64,000 nucleotides of DNA. Source: Drechslerella dactyloides (taxonomy: Eukaryota > Ascomycota > Orbiliomycetes > Orbiliales > Orbiliaceae). Position 1 is the stretch's first letter. Each line of letters begins with the position of its first letter. The position numbers and the translations under genes were made by a program. The notes under the pieces were generated by a model. That model was not told where the DNA came from. It did no database searches and saw only the letters and a list, made by a program, of their open reading frames with translations. The stretch is from NCBI GenBank assembly GCA_020064725.1, contig JAGTWJ010000006.1, positions 310,001 through 374,000 of the forward strand. Reading direction: 5' to 3'. Shown here in pieces: positions 1 through 11,111 of the stretch.

Positions 1-1181
1 TTCAATGACTTCGTTGATTAAAGCTTTCGCCTTGTTGACTTTGTCTTCGCTGTCGGCCATGATGAGGCAGTGGAGGTCCTCCTCTTGGTTAGAGGCGTGG
101 GCTGCGTCGCTTCTGCCCTTTCCTTCTTTGACGGAGCCCTTTCCACGGATCGCAATCTTGGCACCAGATTGGCTCTCCATTTTCTTGAGTGTGTTACCAC
201 GAGGTCCAATCAAAAGACCGACTTGTTAAAGGATAGTGTGTTAGTATCAGAGCAAGTTCTCAAATGTAGACATACGGCAAGGCCTGGTGTTTAGTCTTCC
301 TGCTCCTTCCGAAGATTTTCGGAAAGCACGTGCACAGAAACACCACAAAAAAGGCACAAATGGGGAAACAAGGTGGTTGAGGGTTAGTAGAAGCAAAGAA
401 TGGGAGGTTAGTACTAAAGTTAATTTCCGGATAATCGTTCACTGGAACGTAAATCTTCTCCTGGGTTTTAGTAGGTCTTCGGTAGTCGGATGGCGGATGA
501 TAGTTCGGAATGGCCTTCATCGCTTTCTCGACGAGTTTGTGGCGCTCGTCCTCGAGGCGCTTGCGGTAACGGTACTCCCGAGTGTTTATACGGCGACCCA
601 TATTGTCGTACTGTGGAGGAGGGGACGGAGATCTAGCTCTGCTCGTTAGCATCGATCGCGAGTTCGGGCGATGTAAGCAACGGACTGTAGAAAACTCACC
701 TATCACCATCCGCGGGAACGACGTCATTGATGCGAAGCTTCTGAGTGATCTCCTCGATACGAAGATGCAGAGTGTAGGCTTCGAGCTGCTCGGAGGTCAT
801 GGCAGCTTCGATCTTCGTAGGAAGCCCGACGAGGCCAGCAGCTTTGTTATCAACTGCATCGCCCCAACGATTCTTCTTCTTTCGCTTGCGAGTCCCGTCT
901 GCGTTCACTTCGGGTTCCGAGGCTGTTAGGCAGCACCATATTAGATCTTGCGCTTGGCGGGAACGGGGTCTGCGCAACATACCTCGAACGGGAGATCTCC
1001 CTCGCTTCGGAGGAGCGCCGTCAGATAGGCTGCTGATGGCGATGGGAAACGTATCCACTGGCATAGATGGGGGAGGTGGGGGCGATTCCTCGTCATCGCC
1101 GCCACGATCGCCAAACCGACGGCGGGTACCGAGAGGCACATTGTTCGTGCCGGTCATGCCCATGGGGTTCCGGCGCGACAT
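1..1181 (-). CDS. BBP: Branchpoint-binding protein (SF1/BBP), 5' part
   Basis: Splicing factor that recognises the intron branch site (UACUAAC) through a KH-QUA2 domain and bridges to U2AF and U1 in the early spliceosome; nuclear. Exons by phase and splice sites: 983-1181, 700-922, 415-638 and 1-221, the last running out of the window, so about 289 residues are visible. Seen: an N-terminal U2AF-ligand-type motif KKKNRWGD, then the SF1 helix-hairpin block (MTSEQLEAYTLHLRIEEI), the conserved linker SPSPPPQYDN, and the start of the KH domain (NFIGLLIGPRGNTLKKME, then GAKIAIRGKGSVKEG). The start ATG at 1181 opens MSRRNPMG. Introns are 60, 61 and 193 nt; the third has an unusual donor (see findings). 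The KH end, QUA2 and zinc knuckles lie outside the window. Identity is secure; exon ends are inferred. Confidence 0.95.
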
Positions 1182-1523
1182 CTTGAAGGTGTATCGGCTC
1201 GATTCAGAGTATTCAGCGACTGCGAGTCTGTCGTGTTTCGGGAGCTGTTGACGGTTCGAAGGCGGTAGACAGAGATGTAGGAGGGATGTCTGGAGAGAGA
1301 GGATAGATTTCACAAAGTTCGAAAGTTGTGGCCCCATAAACAGCGGGAAATTAGTCAGAAAAAACGGTGTCACGCCCAATGAGGAAGGCTCAAAAGAAGC
1401 AAACGACCGCCGCCAACCGCGTCGCAACACATGGCCTCCTGCTGCTTATGAACCCCACCTCATCCTACCATCGGAACTCTAACCCATTCATCGCCGTCTT
1501 TACAGCCACAGACCGAAGCCAGC
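1182..1523. promoter_or_regulatory. Shared 5' region of BBP and TXNDC17-like gene
   Basis: A 342-bp spacer between two divergently transcribed genes, so it must hold both promoters and 5' leaders. I see no sharp TATA box or operator; short antisense ORFs here are not coding-like. Confidence 0.5.
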
Positions 1524-1996
1524 ATGATCAAAGAAGTCGCCAGCAATAGGATCGATGCGGCTAGTCCGACCGAAACGCTCCAGCCACTCCTGGAAACTCT
1601 AGGAGGCGAACCGCTGTTCATATTTTTCATTGCATCGGACGACCCGGTGACGAACCAACCATGGTGTCCAGATGTCCGCGCCGCGATTGTCCCGGTGCAG
1701 AAAGCGTTTTCGGAAGACCAACGAGAGCATAATTTTGCGACAATTCGTATTGCCAAAGAAGAGTGAGTATTAAGGCGGATACCTCAGTTGTGCACCCGCT
1801 AATGGACATTGGTTGTAGATGGAAGAATCCCACAAACAAATTTCGACTACAATGGGGCCTCCAAGCTATACCAACCCTAGCCAGATACTCTCTCATGACA
1901 GTCGATGGGGAGTCGTTTCCCTCGATTCGGATGCTCGTGGAAGCCGAATGCCTTGACGAGGTGAAGTTGTCTGGCCTGATGGCGGCTGAGGAGTAA
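1524..1996 (+). CDS. TXNDC17-like thioredoxin-fold protein (copy 1)
   Basis: Small cytosolic thioredoxin-related protein of the TXNDC17/TRP14 (DUF953) family, expected to act in disulfide reduction. Exons 1524-1762 and 1819-1996 (56-nt intron, GTGAGT donor, CTAAT branch) encode 138 aa, close to the family's usual length. Seen: the family strand PLFIFFIASDD, the redox motif region WCPDVRAA (about residues 50-57), and the downstream block EEWKNPTNKFRLQWGL followed by the cis-Pro loop AIPTLARY. The second active-site cysteine of animal TXNDC17 (WCPDC) is Val here; I believe fungal members often have this single-Cys form, which would imply a monothiol mechanism, but that is from memory. A divergent paralogue follows directly downstream. 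Confidence 0.88.
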
Positions 1997-2567
1997 ACCC
2001 TAGGATTCAGGTTGAATATGTCGACACTCTGTGCACCTAGCAGAAGCCCATCAAGCTACCTTGAACGTATACCCTGCATCCGTTTTTTTTAACGCCCTAG
2101 GTTATGCAGAGCTCGAGAGTAGAATAAGGCCACCAAAGTTCCTGCCAACGTCATTCTGCTGTTTGGCGCATATGTACATACACGCCGCTCAATTCTTTGT
2201 AAATACAGTTAAACCACGGTATAATGCAATTGCACTTCACCACAATTGTATCCAAGCGCATACCCAGATGCAGACACAGAGTACTTTTGTATATGTACAG
2301 CTTGACGAAGCCATTCTCAATTTGGAAGATACCACGGACGACTGTGTTGGCGTAGTGAAGACCCAAGACGACTTTATTCATGATTTGAATCTCGAGAGAA
2401 CTCGTTCTTCGAATTTGAACACCAGTTCGAATAGCTTTCGACCAGCCCTGTCTCCAATTCGACTTTTACATCCTAAAGGCCCACGGACCCTATCTTCCCG
2501 CAATACAGTCACCTTCAGCATTGCCATTGCTCTACAGCACAACAACCACCACTTCGAAACTACAGCC
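1997..2567. other. Spacer between the tandem thioredoxin-fold genes
   Basis: Holds the 3' end of copy 1 and the promoter of copy 2. The frame of copy 2 stays open upstream to an ATG at 2031 (179 extra codons), but that stretch shows no family similarity and starts only 34 bp after the stop of copy 1, so I treat it as non-coding. Confidence 0.5.
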
Positions 2568-3326
2568 ATGGTGCTCAACGACGCTACCCTGATCCTCAAC
2601 GAGCGCGACATTAACCTCGCCGCCCCCTCGCAAATGCTCATACTCCTGCAGACGACAAGGCAGCCGTTCTTCATCTTCTTCATAGCCACCAACGACCAGA
2701 CCGGCGACCAATGGATCACCGACTCCGGGAACGCATTGATCAAACTCTACAACCTCTTCGAAAACGACCCCAAACGCCACAACCTCGCCATCGTCCAGGT
2801 CGGCAGCAAGCAAGAGTAATCCAGAAGCCATCCACTCATCTTCCAGCGCCTACAGTGCAACCATTAACAACTTGAATCATTCTACAGCTGGCAGAACAAC
2901 GACCATCCCGTGAAGAAGAAATGGAAGATAACTCAGATCCCTACGATCCTCAGATTCGAGCTCGTCACCGTCTCCGGCGAGGCTTTCTACCACACCAGAA
3001 AGCTAATCGGCCTTGAATGTCTTGACGAGAACAAGGTCATTCTCATGCGTGATGGCCCAATGGAAGGCATTCCAAGCGACTGGGATAGATGGCGTGCCAA
3101 ATTCTATCAGAAAGAGACGGATCTAGAGGCAGACGCGTGGGAGTACGAGTTTGATGCGGAGAAGGCGGAGAACTCAAAGTCAGGATCAAAGGGTAAAGGC
3201 AAGCCAGACAAGACCACCAAAGAGGCGAAAGCTCTCACGGCACCTGTCGTGGCTACCAACACTTTGAACAGGATCCAGAGCCTTTCCAGCAGCTCGGAAG
3301 AGTCAAATCTTTATAGAGTGATCTGA
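2568..3326 (+). CDS. Divergent TXNDC17-like paralogue without active-site Cys
   Basis: Second member of a tandem pair. Exons 2568-2815 and 2888-3326 (72-nt intron) encode 228 aa. The intron sits at the same place and phase as in copy 1, right before the conserved Trp (DWQNNDH versus EWKNPTN), which argues for gene duplication. The fold-defining parts persist (PFFIFFIATND, QIPTILRFELV, LIGLECLDENKV), but the redox motif WCPD reads WITD, so thiol chemistry through that residue is lost. Copy 2 also has a charged C-terminal extension of about 90 residues (acidic/aromatic stretch, then a Lys/Gly/Ser-rich tail) absent from copy 1. Start chosen at 2568 because it aligns with the start of copy 1. Function unknown; possibly a redox-dead binding protein. 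Confidence 0.8.
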
Positions 3327-3833
3327 ATATGGCCACTATCAAGCTGGATTTTTGATTATGGGAGGAGCCGAGAAGTGAGTAGGCTTGCAGTGAGATTTAT
3401 ATGCCTCCCAATCTGCTTTACCCACAATATCTCCGCAGCAATGGCCTTTCGAAAACTGGCTGGGATGTAAATTGTGGAGATGCCGATATAGACATTCAAA
3501 GAACATGTGATACGCCTCTATTGTTGATAAGCAAGTCTAATAGTTTTACAACTATCTTTGTAAAGGCTAAAATAGTCCCGGCGCAGGCAGGTTGGGTCCA
3601 GTTTTCGAAGACTCTAAAAATGTTTGTTTCTTTCCACAATGTTCTGTCGATTCTTTTAACAAAGCTTATCTTCAAACGATGCAGTCACGCCAGAACCCTA
3701 AACTTAAATTTATCACCGGGACGCGACACCCGACAAAGTTTATTCCCAGCACGTACCCCCTATAGATCTATCCAAATCGACCATTCTTCTACATACTCCC
3801 CCCACTGCTTTCGTCATCGATACCACAGCGGCC
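3327..3833. other. Intergenic, 3' end and promoter region
   Basis: Between two genes on the same strand. It must hold the 3' UTR of the thioredoxin-fold paralogue and the promoter of the F-box gene. An open frame at 3401-3862 crosses the F-box start codon in another frame and shows no domain; I see no other feature. Confidence 0.5.
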
Positions 3834-5707
3834 ATGCCTTCTACCAATCCCGGGCTGCTTAGCCTCCCTGCGGAGATTCTCTTGATGATATGCAGCTACG
3901 TAAGTCTACAACCGCCTACTGTAACCCTTCAAACTTCACGCAGTAGACGACGGGATGCTGATCGTACGTTCATCAGTTGGCAATCTACCCTTCGTACCTC
4001 GACGCCGTGAGTCTCTCATGCCGCGAGCTCTTTCTAATCGCCGCCCAATACCGCCATCGTGTGATGAACATCCAATCGGACGCGAACGGGATCAATTGGA
4101 AACCATTCTCCGCGAGTCTGCTCCCGGAAGCTCTACGCGCAAAACTACACGCACCCGAGTCTATCACCTTCAGAAAGTACAAACTCGATCCGACGAAACG
4201 CCGCGGTTATCGGCCCAGAAACCTAATCATAGATTTCCAAAAGACCCTCAACAAGCACGGCAACTTTCCATTCGAAAACGTCCAATCTCTCAGGTATGCG
4301 TTCCTTCCATACTGTATTCTGATCACAAGACGGTCTCCTAATAATCCCCCATGCAAACCAACAGCTTTGATCGCCATAATGTCTTCGGCGGCGCCGACAA
4401 ATACCACTCTAAGTTCGATATCATCAAACAATTCCCACAGATAAAGAAACTTGTCCTGCCGGTGACAGCGAACAGATGGGACGGCTTCGTACTTGGCTTT
4501 TTCAATCCTTTAGTGTTGTCCAATTCTGCGCGTACGCCCAAACTGTACAGCATGATGAACCTGAGAGACCTCGAGGATTTCTCTTTCAAGATTTGCGGGC
4601 AACAGAGCAGGTGGACTCGTAATTATTTGGTCGATACAAATATCATTTGGGACCTCGCCCATCTCAACTCGAGCACACTCCGGCATTTACGTATACGGGT
4701 TGTCGACTGGGTTGTTGAGCTCCGGGACCGTCCCATGGCAGCTTGGAGCCGCTATTTAAAACCCGCAACGGTATGGTACCAGGCTTTCGCATTCACCTGC
4801 CCTGCATTTCGGGAGGACCAAACGGAAATAAAGCTCAGCCTCAAGACTTTCCAACTCGAGATGTTCCCTCAACTCGATAGGACTATCAACCTCAATTTCC
4901 TGCAGTTGTGCACCTTGGAAACTCTAAGTCTAGTCTTCTGTCGTGGAGCCCATAAACTACTCTCGGCAGTCACTACGAACCTCGTTAACTTGAGATGCCT
5001 ACAGATCATAGAACACGAAGTTGATTGGCACTACCTGGCCGACGCCCTGAGGAAGCTTCCACCTCTCGAGGGACTCTACGTTTCGATGATGATTCATAAC
5101 GGAGTTTCCCCCGACTGCCTCAGCAAGCATCAGGACACCATGAAGCGCCTGGTTCTGCTATCTCCTGGGCCGCCCAATTGGTTCGCAAAAGAGACGGATT
5201 ACCCAGTTGAGATCAGTTTCAAATCTTGGACCGCGTTGGAGGAGCTGACCTTCCATTGCAAGTACCTGGTAAGTTTACCCCGATGCTTCACATATATCCC
5301 TACCAACACTACCGATTGATCAAATGCTAACTCCGAGGCCTGATATATAGCCAGAGCTCGAGATCCCACCGTCCCTCAAGTTTCTAAGCCTTGTACAACA
5401 CTCAGACCTTCAGCCTACCGTGGATAAGTCCCGGCTAGCGATTTTCAAGTACGCCGTACAGCAAATGTTCTCACTCACAAAGTCGGAACTGAACCTTCGA
5501 GCGGTCATAATTCACCCGAAACTACCTCTCCCTCTCGATATGAGGAAATCGTTCCACGTCTTCCAAACAAGGATGCACCATAACGAGAAGGAAACTACGA
5601 TCTCGGTCGAACTCACGACGCCGGCTGATTTCTACAGGAGATACCCCGAAGCCTCCATCCTCAGAGAGGACGGCGATCCCAGCAGTTGGATTAACGCATT
5701 CGTCTAG
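3834..5707 (+). CDS. F-box domain protein
   Basis: Likely substrate receptor of an SCF ubiquitin ligase; the N-terminal F-box would bind Skp1. Exons 3834-3899, 3977-4293, 4365-5268 and 5351-5707 encode 547 aa; all junctions keep phase. The F-box starts at about residue 8 (LLSLPAEILLMICSYL) and continues over the first intron into DAVSLSCRELFLIA; the 66-bp first exon encodes its first helix. The rest is leucine-rich with spaced aromatic residues (for example LETLSLVFCRGAHKLL) and may fold into irregular leucine-rich repeats, as in many fungal F-box proteins; no other domain is recognisable. Introns are 77, 71 and 82 nt; the last has a CTAAC branch site near 5328. Substrate unknown. It could also be an orphan F-box protein without ligase function. 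Confidence 0.8.
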
Positions 5708-6239
5708 TGCTAGAAGTTATTCGAGATGATTTTCGGCGCACGGCATAGTCAAGCTTTTCTTTGTTAAATCATGGTTTACGGTTTCTTTACCCGGGCTTTG
5801 CGTATCGATTCTCGGGTCATGTTGCGTTAGTCTTTTCAGTTTCGATACCCTCCCCTGTCATGCGTCCTCTGCATTTCTTATCTGTGTCATGAGTTTATAC
5901 GCATTTCGCGACTTTCCAATGGGCTTCTAGCTTTTTTTTTCTTTTTATTATTCAACTGGGGTAATTAGCTTAGTACCAGAGTGGTTTACTATCGATTCAT
6001 TGCTCTCTCATCAAAGGTACACGTGCACTTTATCATTGCGTAGCCGAGTACACTCTTACTTGCGTGAAGCCCTGGAGAATGGAGTCCCTATTTTACGAGA
6101 CAACCTAAGATAGAGTGGATTCGCGCACCCGTCCGCGGGCTACGTCCAAGTCACGCATTAATGCATTACTATCTGGAAGACCAAGGCTTAAAGGCCAGCC
6201 CATAACCTCCTGAAAGCACAGCTTGACTACCCTCCAAAC
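5708..6239. other. Convergent intergenic region
   Basis: Lies between the 3' ends of the F-box gene and the GST gene. T-rich stretches near 5930-5945 are compatible with 3' UTR and polyadenylation; nothing else seen. Confidence 0.5.
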
Positions 6240-7161
6240 CTACTTTTTCGCATCATTCTTCATCCCTACACAAACGTATCAGCAAGACCAGCACTCATCC
6301 ATAACACCAATCCAAGACATACCTTTCAATATCCACGCGCTACTCTTGGCGGCGTACGCGTCCATCTTCTCCTTATCACCCATAATCTGCCTCAACCCAC
6401 TCGGCTCCGGCACGTTCCTCCCCTTTTCGACCGCTTCCACCGCTTCCATCCTCTTAATCCACTTCTGCACATTCGGGAACTCATCCAGCTCGATGCCCGC
6501 CCACTCAGCGATAACCGCCCACCCGAAGCACGTTATATCCGCAACGCTAATATGATCGCCGACGATATATCCGCTCCCCCGCCCTTCCTGCTCCTGCAAT
6601 CGCCTGTCGAGGACCCCGTAGAGCCGCCGCCCCTCGGTCACGTATCGGTCCACGCCGTACTGTATTTTCTCCGGCGCGTAGCGCACGAAATGGCCGGCTT
6701 GTCCTTGCATTGGCCCTAACCCCGCGTTCTGCCAGAGCACCCACTGCACCATCTCCCAGTGCTCGCGGGAGGTTTTGGGAAAGCTGATTTTGTGGTGCGC
6801 GTCGTACGTTTCGGCGAGGTAGAGGAGGATCGCGCCGGATTCCATTATGTGGAGGGGTTTGCCGTCGGAGGAGGAGGGCGGGTTGTGGTCCGTGAGGGCG
6901 GGGATGCGGCCGTTCGGGTTGATTTCGAGGAACCATGGTTCTTTTTGCTCGAGTTTTGGTAGAGCTATCGGGTGGGTTTTGTACGGGAGGCCCAGCAGCT
7001 CCAAGGCGATGGAGACCTTGACGCTGCACCACCACCAGCATTAGCAATGAAAAGTTGTAGATACCTTGCGGTGGGTTGGTTTGTTCCATGTCGGTGGGAT
7101 ACGCGACTTACCCGTTGGGCGCCTGGCTCGTGTAAAGCGTCAATTCCGGCTGCGAGCTCAT
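6240..7161 (-). CDS. Glutathione S-transferase, Ure2-like
   Basis: Cytosolic glutathione transferase, conjugating or reducing electrophiles and peroxides with glutathione. Exons 7112-7161, 6323-7023 and 6240-6265 encode 258 aa. The N-terminal thioredoxin-like domain starts LTLYTSQAPNGVKVSIALE and contains INPNGRIPAL and the glutathione-binding ESGAILLYL; the C-terminal helical domain includes GDHISVADITCFGW (N-capping box) and FPNVQKWIKRM. This pattern fits the Ure2/YfcG-like GST class of filamentous fungi. A naive reading runs past the last donor and ends in an unrelated tail; the GTATGT donor at 6322 and acceptor at 6266 instead join a 26-bp last exon ending KGMKNDAKK, a more natural C-terminus. 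Introns 88 and 57 nt. Confidence 0.92.
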
Positions 7162-8207
7162 GGTGTCCGACTGCTCCAATGCTGTCAAGTGCGTTGATAT
7201 CTGTTGGATTCTGCTCCGCATCGACAATACCTCCTTCAATTTCAAGCTCAGCAGCGAAGGACCAGCCTTTATACCCGTCGCTCCCCAGACGTCAAGTTAA
7301 GCTTCCCAAGCTTCCTAATTTGTACATCGCTGAAGTGCGGGGTCCATGTCGATCCGACGCCCAAATGGACGCGACGTCACAGCGGTCGAATCTCGGCCCG
7401 GCCGAAGATCTTGCATCCAACTTGGAGATAGGCGAGCCGCTTACCAATACTCGAGAACAGGACGGAGGTTTCCTCACAGTTAGCCTAGCTCGCTCTAATA
7501 GTCGGCGGCGCGATATCGATATTTCGAGCTGATATCAGGCTGCGTAGTAAGTTTAAGTGTATACGATAGAAATGCCCGCACCGGCCAGTGCCCAGTGACC
7601 GCCTGGTCACGCCTATTAATAGTGCTACCGATATCAACGCATTCATGCGGTGCATTGTATAACGTTACGATCGGGATAATTTTCCACTCGTGCCCGAATT
7701 TCTCTATCAATACGTCGCGAGAATAACATGTATGTACAAATTTTGATATGCATGCACGATTTCTAAGCATAGGTTCAAAGATACTCACTCCTCTCGGGCG
7801 ATCTCCCGCAGCAGACAGCTTGGAAATTGAGGATACAATCGGAAGCACTCATAGATCGGACAATCATATCATCTCCTTCGCAGACCTACTAGGTTAGTGC
7901 AGGGTACATACTCAGAGTCTCAAGCGCAATATCCTTGAATTTACGAAAAGTATAACGATAAGGCAACGAAGAGTGTCTGTAGACTTATATGTGATTACGC
8001 TTCTTTGAGCGAAACAGTATGCTGATATCGATTCGCTTTAGAATATAAGCAAACAATGACGCCACTGGATCCTACTATGATTAACATACACGTTCCCGAT
8101 CAAACCCCAACTGCAGGACCTTAATAATGGCGTTTCTACAAAGTCAAGTTAGCAACGCGGCCTCTATTTATGGGTCTGTATCAGAGCAGAGGAATAATCT
8201 CACCTTG
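7162..8207. other. Intergenic, no gene seen
   Basis: Promoter of the GST gene at the left. The rest is AT-richer sequence with many short palindromes such as GATATC. The open frame at 7495-7848 (-) has no recognisable domain and I do not accept it as a gene. Confidence 0.4.
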
Positions 8208-9058
8208 TTACGCAAAGCCCAGAGAAGGTGTAGGGCTGAATCCCCCCAAGGATTGCGTAGCTCGATTTGTATGGTTTCTCAAGCGTTCTATTGCTTCTCT
8301 GCACCCTCCAAGGATCGTACCCTGGGACCGCCAAATCGTCTGAAATCTCGGAAGACGTGTAGCTGACAGCCGAAACCCGCCCCGCCAGACTGAGGGACCC
8401 CGTTCCCCAAGGAAAACGATCAGATCGATCTTGTCCCTCTCGATGTTCGACTTGTTGTAGGGCACGGCGCCCGGACGTACATTTTCGTGTATCCGTAGGC
8501 CCTGGGCCATGGAACAGAGCCGGGACGGGACATCGCCGGCCGCGGGTATACGCGCGAGGTGTTTGCGGCACGAACTTTCCGGGGAATGCCTCCATCAGGA
8601 TGTTGTCCATCCATGCCGACGAAGAGGCAGGAGTCGTTGGAGCCGAGGTGTGGATGTCGCCCGGTGTGTCGAAACTAGGGGTGTAACTGTGCAGCTTGGC
8701 CTGCACGGACTTTGGTTTCTCCAGTCCGTCCAGTTGCGCCACGATCCCATTCATCTGGGCCCCAAGATCACCCAGAACCCAAAGCTCGGTGAAATCCTGG
8801 ATCGATTTCACCAGTGCTGCAACGTCGGACCCAGCTCCGACATCAAGTCCGGTCGGACGCCGCCAAATTCAAGGCGCCGTCAGCCCAACGTTGACTATCG
8901 CGGGTAAGGTTGCACGCCACGACCCCCCAAGAGTGGTGAGCGGCGATGAGCACCGTCATCTGCGACCAGAAGAGCAGGAGGACGAGAACAAGCTCAACGA
9001 AAAGGAGGAGGTAGGCAAAGCCGCGGCCTTTAGCGGAACGAGGGAATGGGTTCGCCAT
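8208..9058 (-). CDS. Possible small membrane protein gene, structure unresolved
   Basis: Not recognised. From the ATG at 9058 the sequence reads MANPFPRSAKGRGF followed by a strong hydrophobic segment (AYLLLFVELVLVLLLFW, then MTVLIAA), consistent with a signal anchor. This frame stops at 8843. A second frame (about 8811 downwards) reads VKSIQDFTELWVLGDLGAQ, and a third (about 8500 downwards) reads VPYNKSNIERDKIDLIVFLG; both look coding-like. Joining the frames needs at least two introns, for which candidate acceptors exist near 8833 and 8505, but no donor is convincing. It could be an intact multi-exon gene, a pseudogene with frameshifts, or chance. Outer limits given are only the span of the candidate coding frames. 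Confidence 0.3.
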
Positions 9059-11111
9059 GTTTGCTGCGAGCATCTATCAGTCGGGTGACGAGATGGCTTT
9101 GCTCGAGGGTGAAAGTGGGAGCCAAAAAAAGCTGAAAAGACAGCAGAGAGCTTGGAGGATGTATGTGGGAGAGAGTAAAAGCGCAATTCAGGGGAGGAAG
9201 GGCATATTTATACCTTGTGGGGCCTGAAGGCCACACTTTGCAAGTAGACACCGGGCGGGAAATATGCTCTCATTTTGGCAATATTGACAGATTTTGGCAT
9301 CGAAGATCGTGGAGGCACGGCTGATCATCGTGGAATCCCCCTCAGATCTGCTCTCGACGCTGCGGAGAAATGCAACATTACCCGCGTTGCAACCACGTTT
9401 TACACGCGTATAATCTGCCTCATCGAACGGCTGCGCTGGCCCTATTATTTTATAAGCGATTTTAATTCTCGTTCAGTCAGCAGACTGTTGGGGCCAAAGC
9501 GGTCGCAGCTGCCGTAGATACCATTCTAGCCGCTGCAGCAGATGTCATCTTGCGCATCTACGACGACTCTAATGTGCCCTATTTAAACGCACTCACGAGC
9601 AGCCAAGTTTGCAGAGGCATCTAATTTTAAAGACCTTTGCGAGGATAATCCAAAGACATCCAACCATATTCCACGAGCCGTACGTTCGTTGCTCCACCAT
9701 CCCGTTTACAGAAACGTCGAAGCTCGTCGGGCTGTTGCATTACAGAAGCGCTGTGTTGCGGAGTGGCGCCCATATACGCAGGACGGTAATGACTGGACAA
9801 TAAACTAGAACTGCTGAAATACGATAGCGGACAGGTAAAGAATCGCTTCGTAGGCAAACAGACCTATGATTTGAATTTCATGTAAATAACGTAGAATATT
9901 TGATCCATTAAATCAGCTATACAAGTCCCCAGTAATTATATTATCAAGCTGGTTTCGAATTCTATGTAGCTTGCGCGGCACTTGCTAGTCGACTAGTCTT
10001 TGAGCGATATACGCCGCGATAACTTTGCCGGTCACAGCCTTCGAAATTTAATTAACAGCAGGCCTATATACCAGAGCTCGGGCTTAATACTACCGGATAC
10101 GTTTGTAGATGCAAGTGGCATCATCATCCCAGACATCCTCATTCAGACACGCATATTATACTGCGATAGACAAATATATAACGTCTGTGGTACTACGTCC
10201 TATCGCTACCAAAAGCCATTCCGTTGCACGACAGCATATATCACGGACCGACTTCAAGCAACCTAAACTCCATACTCCTTTCTTCGAGCAACGTGATCAT
10301 AACATATTATCATAAGCCGCACAAGTCCTAGAGCCATCTATCTAGTACCACCTGGATCAAGAATGATCTACCCGTAAGACGAAAGCCACCTGTTATATGT
10401 TTGCAATGAGTTCGACTCGTTAAAACCGGGACGGGAGCGAATCTGAGGTTCACACTGTTAAATTCCCACGACAGACACTGAGGCAATGTAGCTAGTAATC
10501 TATCATCCCCACCTACCTCACTCGTACAGCCTCACGAACGTATGGTTCCTCCAAGATACTACTTGAAGAGAGCTGGGATAGAATCAGAAGACAGCAAGCT
10601 CAAGCTCTACCGAAACATCAAATTCAGTCGGTCGATGCCTAAACCGGCAGCGCATCTTCCAGCCAGCCAACCGACTTGAAATCTGAGATTGTTATTTATA
10701 ACTCTATCCAATCATATCCGTGAAGACTGATGTACACGCGTACCAGATCTACGTACAGCCAGTTGACGCGGCCGAGATCGAACGATATCCAAAATCGATG
10801 CCGTACGCGTCCCGAGCGTATCCTACAGTCTATCGCTCGCGGGCATAGCACGCACAGCTCGAATAGATATCTAACTCCGTTACGTGGCTTCTACGAATGA
10901 ACCCTGCAAGCTATCATCGTATATGGTATGTATGCAAGTAACGCAGCGACCAAGCACAGCTCAGTCGACCGCCAGGTACCGCACAGCACTGCATTCATCT
11001 ATAGGTAGCTACGCAAATCGTCAAAAGCACGCACGCACGCACGCTATCCAACACCACCGACATCACCACCACCGCCTACTCCCCTACACTATCGTCCAGC
11101 GGATACGCCCA
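9059..11111. other. Two-kilobase intergenic region, no gene seen
   Basis: Frames are short and broken. Base composition is near even with many CGATAT/TATCG words. Contains a (GCAC)n tract at 11027-11044. No transposon coding remnant, tRNA or structured RNA could be recognised. Confidence 0.45.
11027..11044. repeat. (GCAC)n microsatellite
   Basis: About four and a half perfect units just downstream of the ankyrin gene's stop codon. A similar tract (12112-12128) lies upstream of the same gene. Confidence 0.9.

Noticed and set aside
6279..6321. C-terminal reading of the GST frame through to 6279 (tail ending ECWSC)
   Set aside because: A consensus GTATGT donor at 6322 and acceptor at 6266 give a more family-like C-terminus; the read-through tail is intron sequence.
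10405..10435. tRNA-like T-arm word (GAGTTCGACTC)
   Set aside because: No acceptor stem, D-arm or anticodon arm at the required distances. I found no tRNA in the window.
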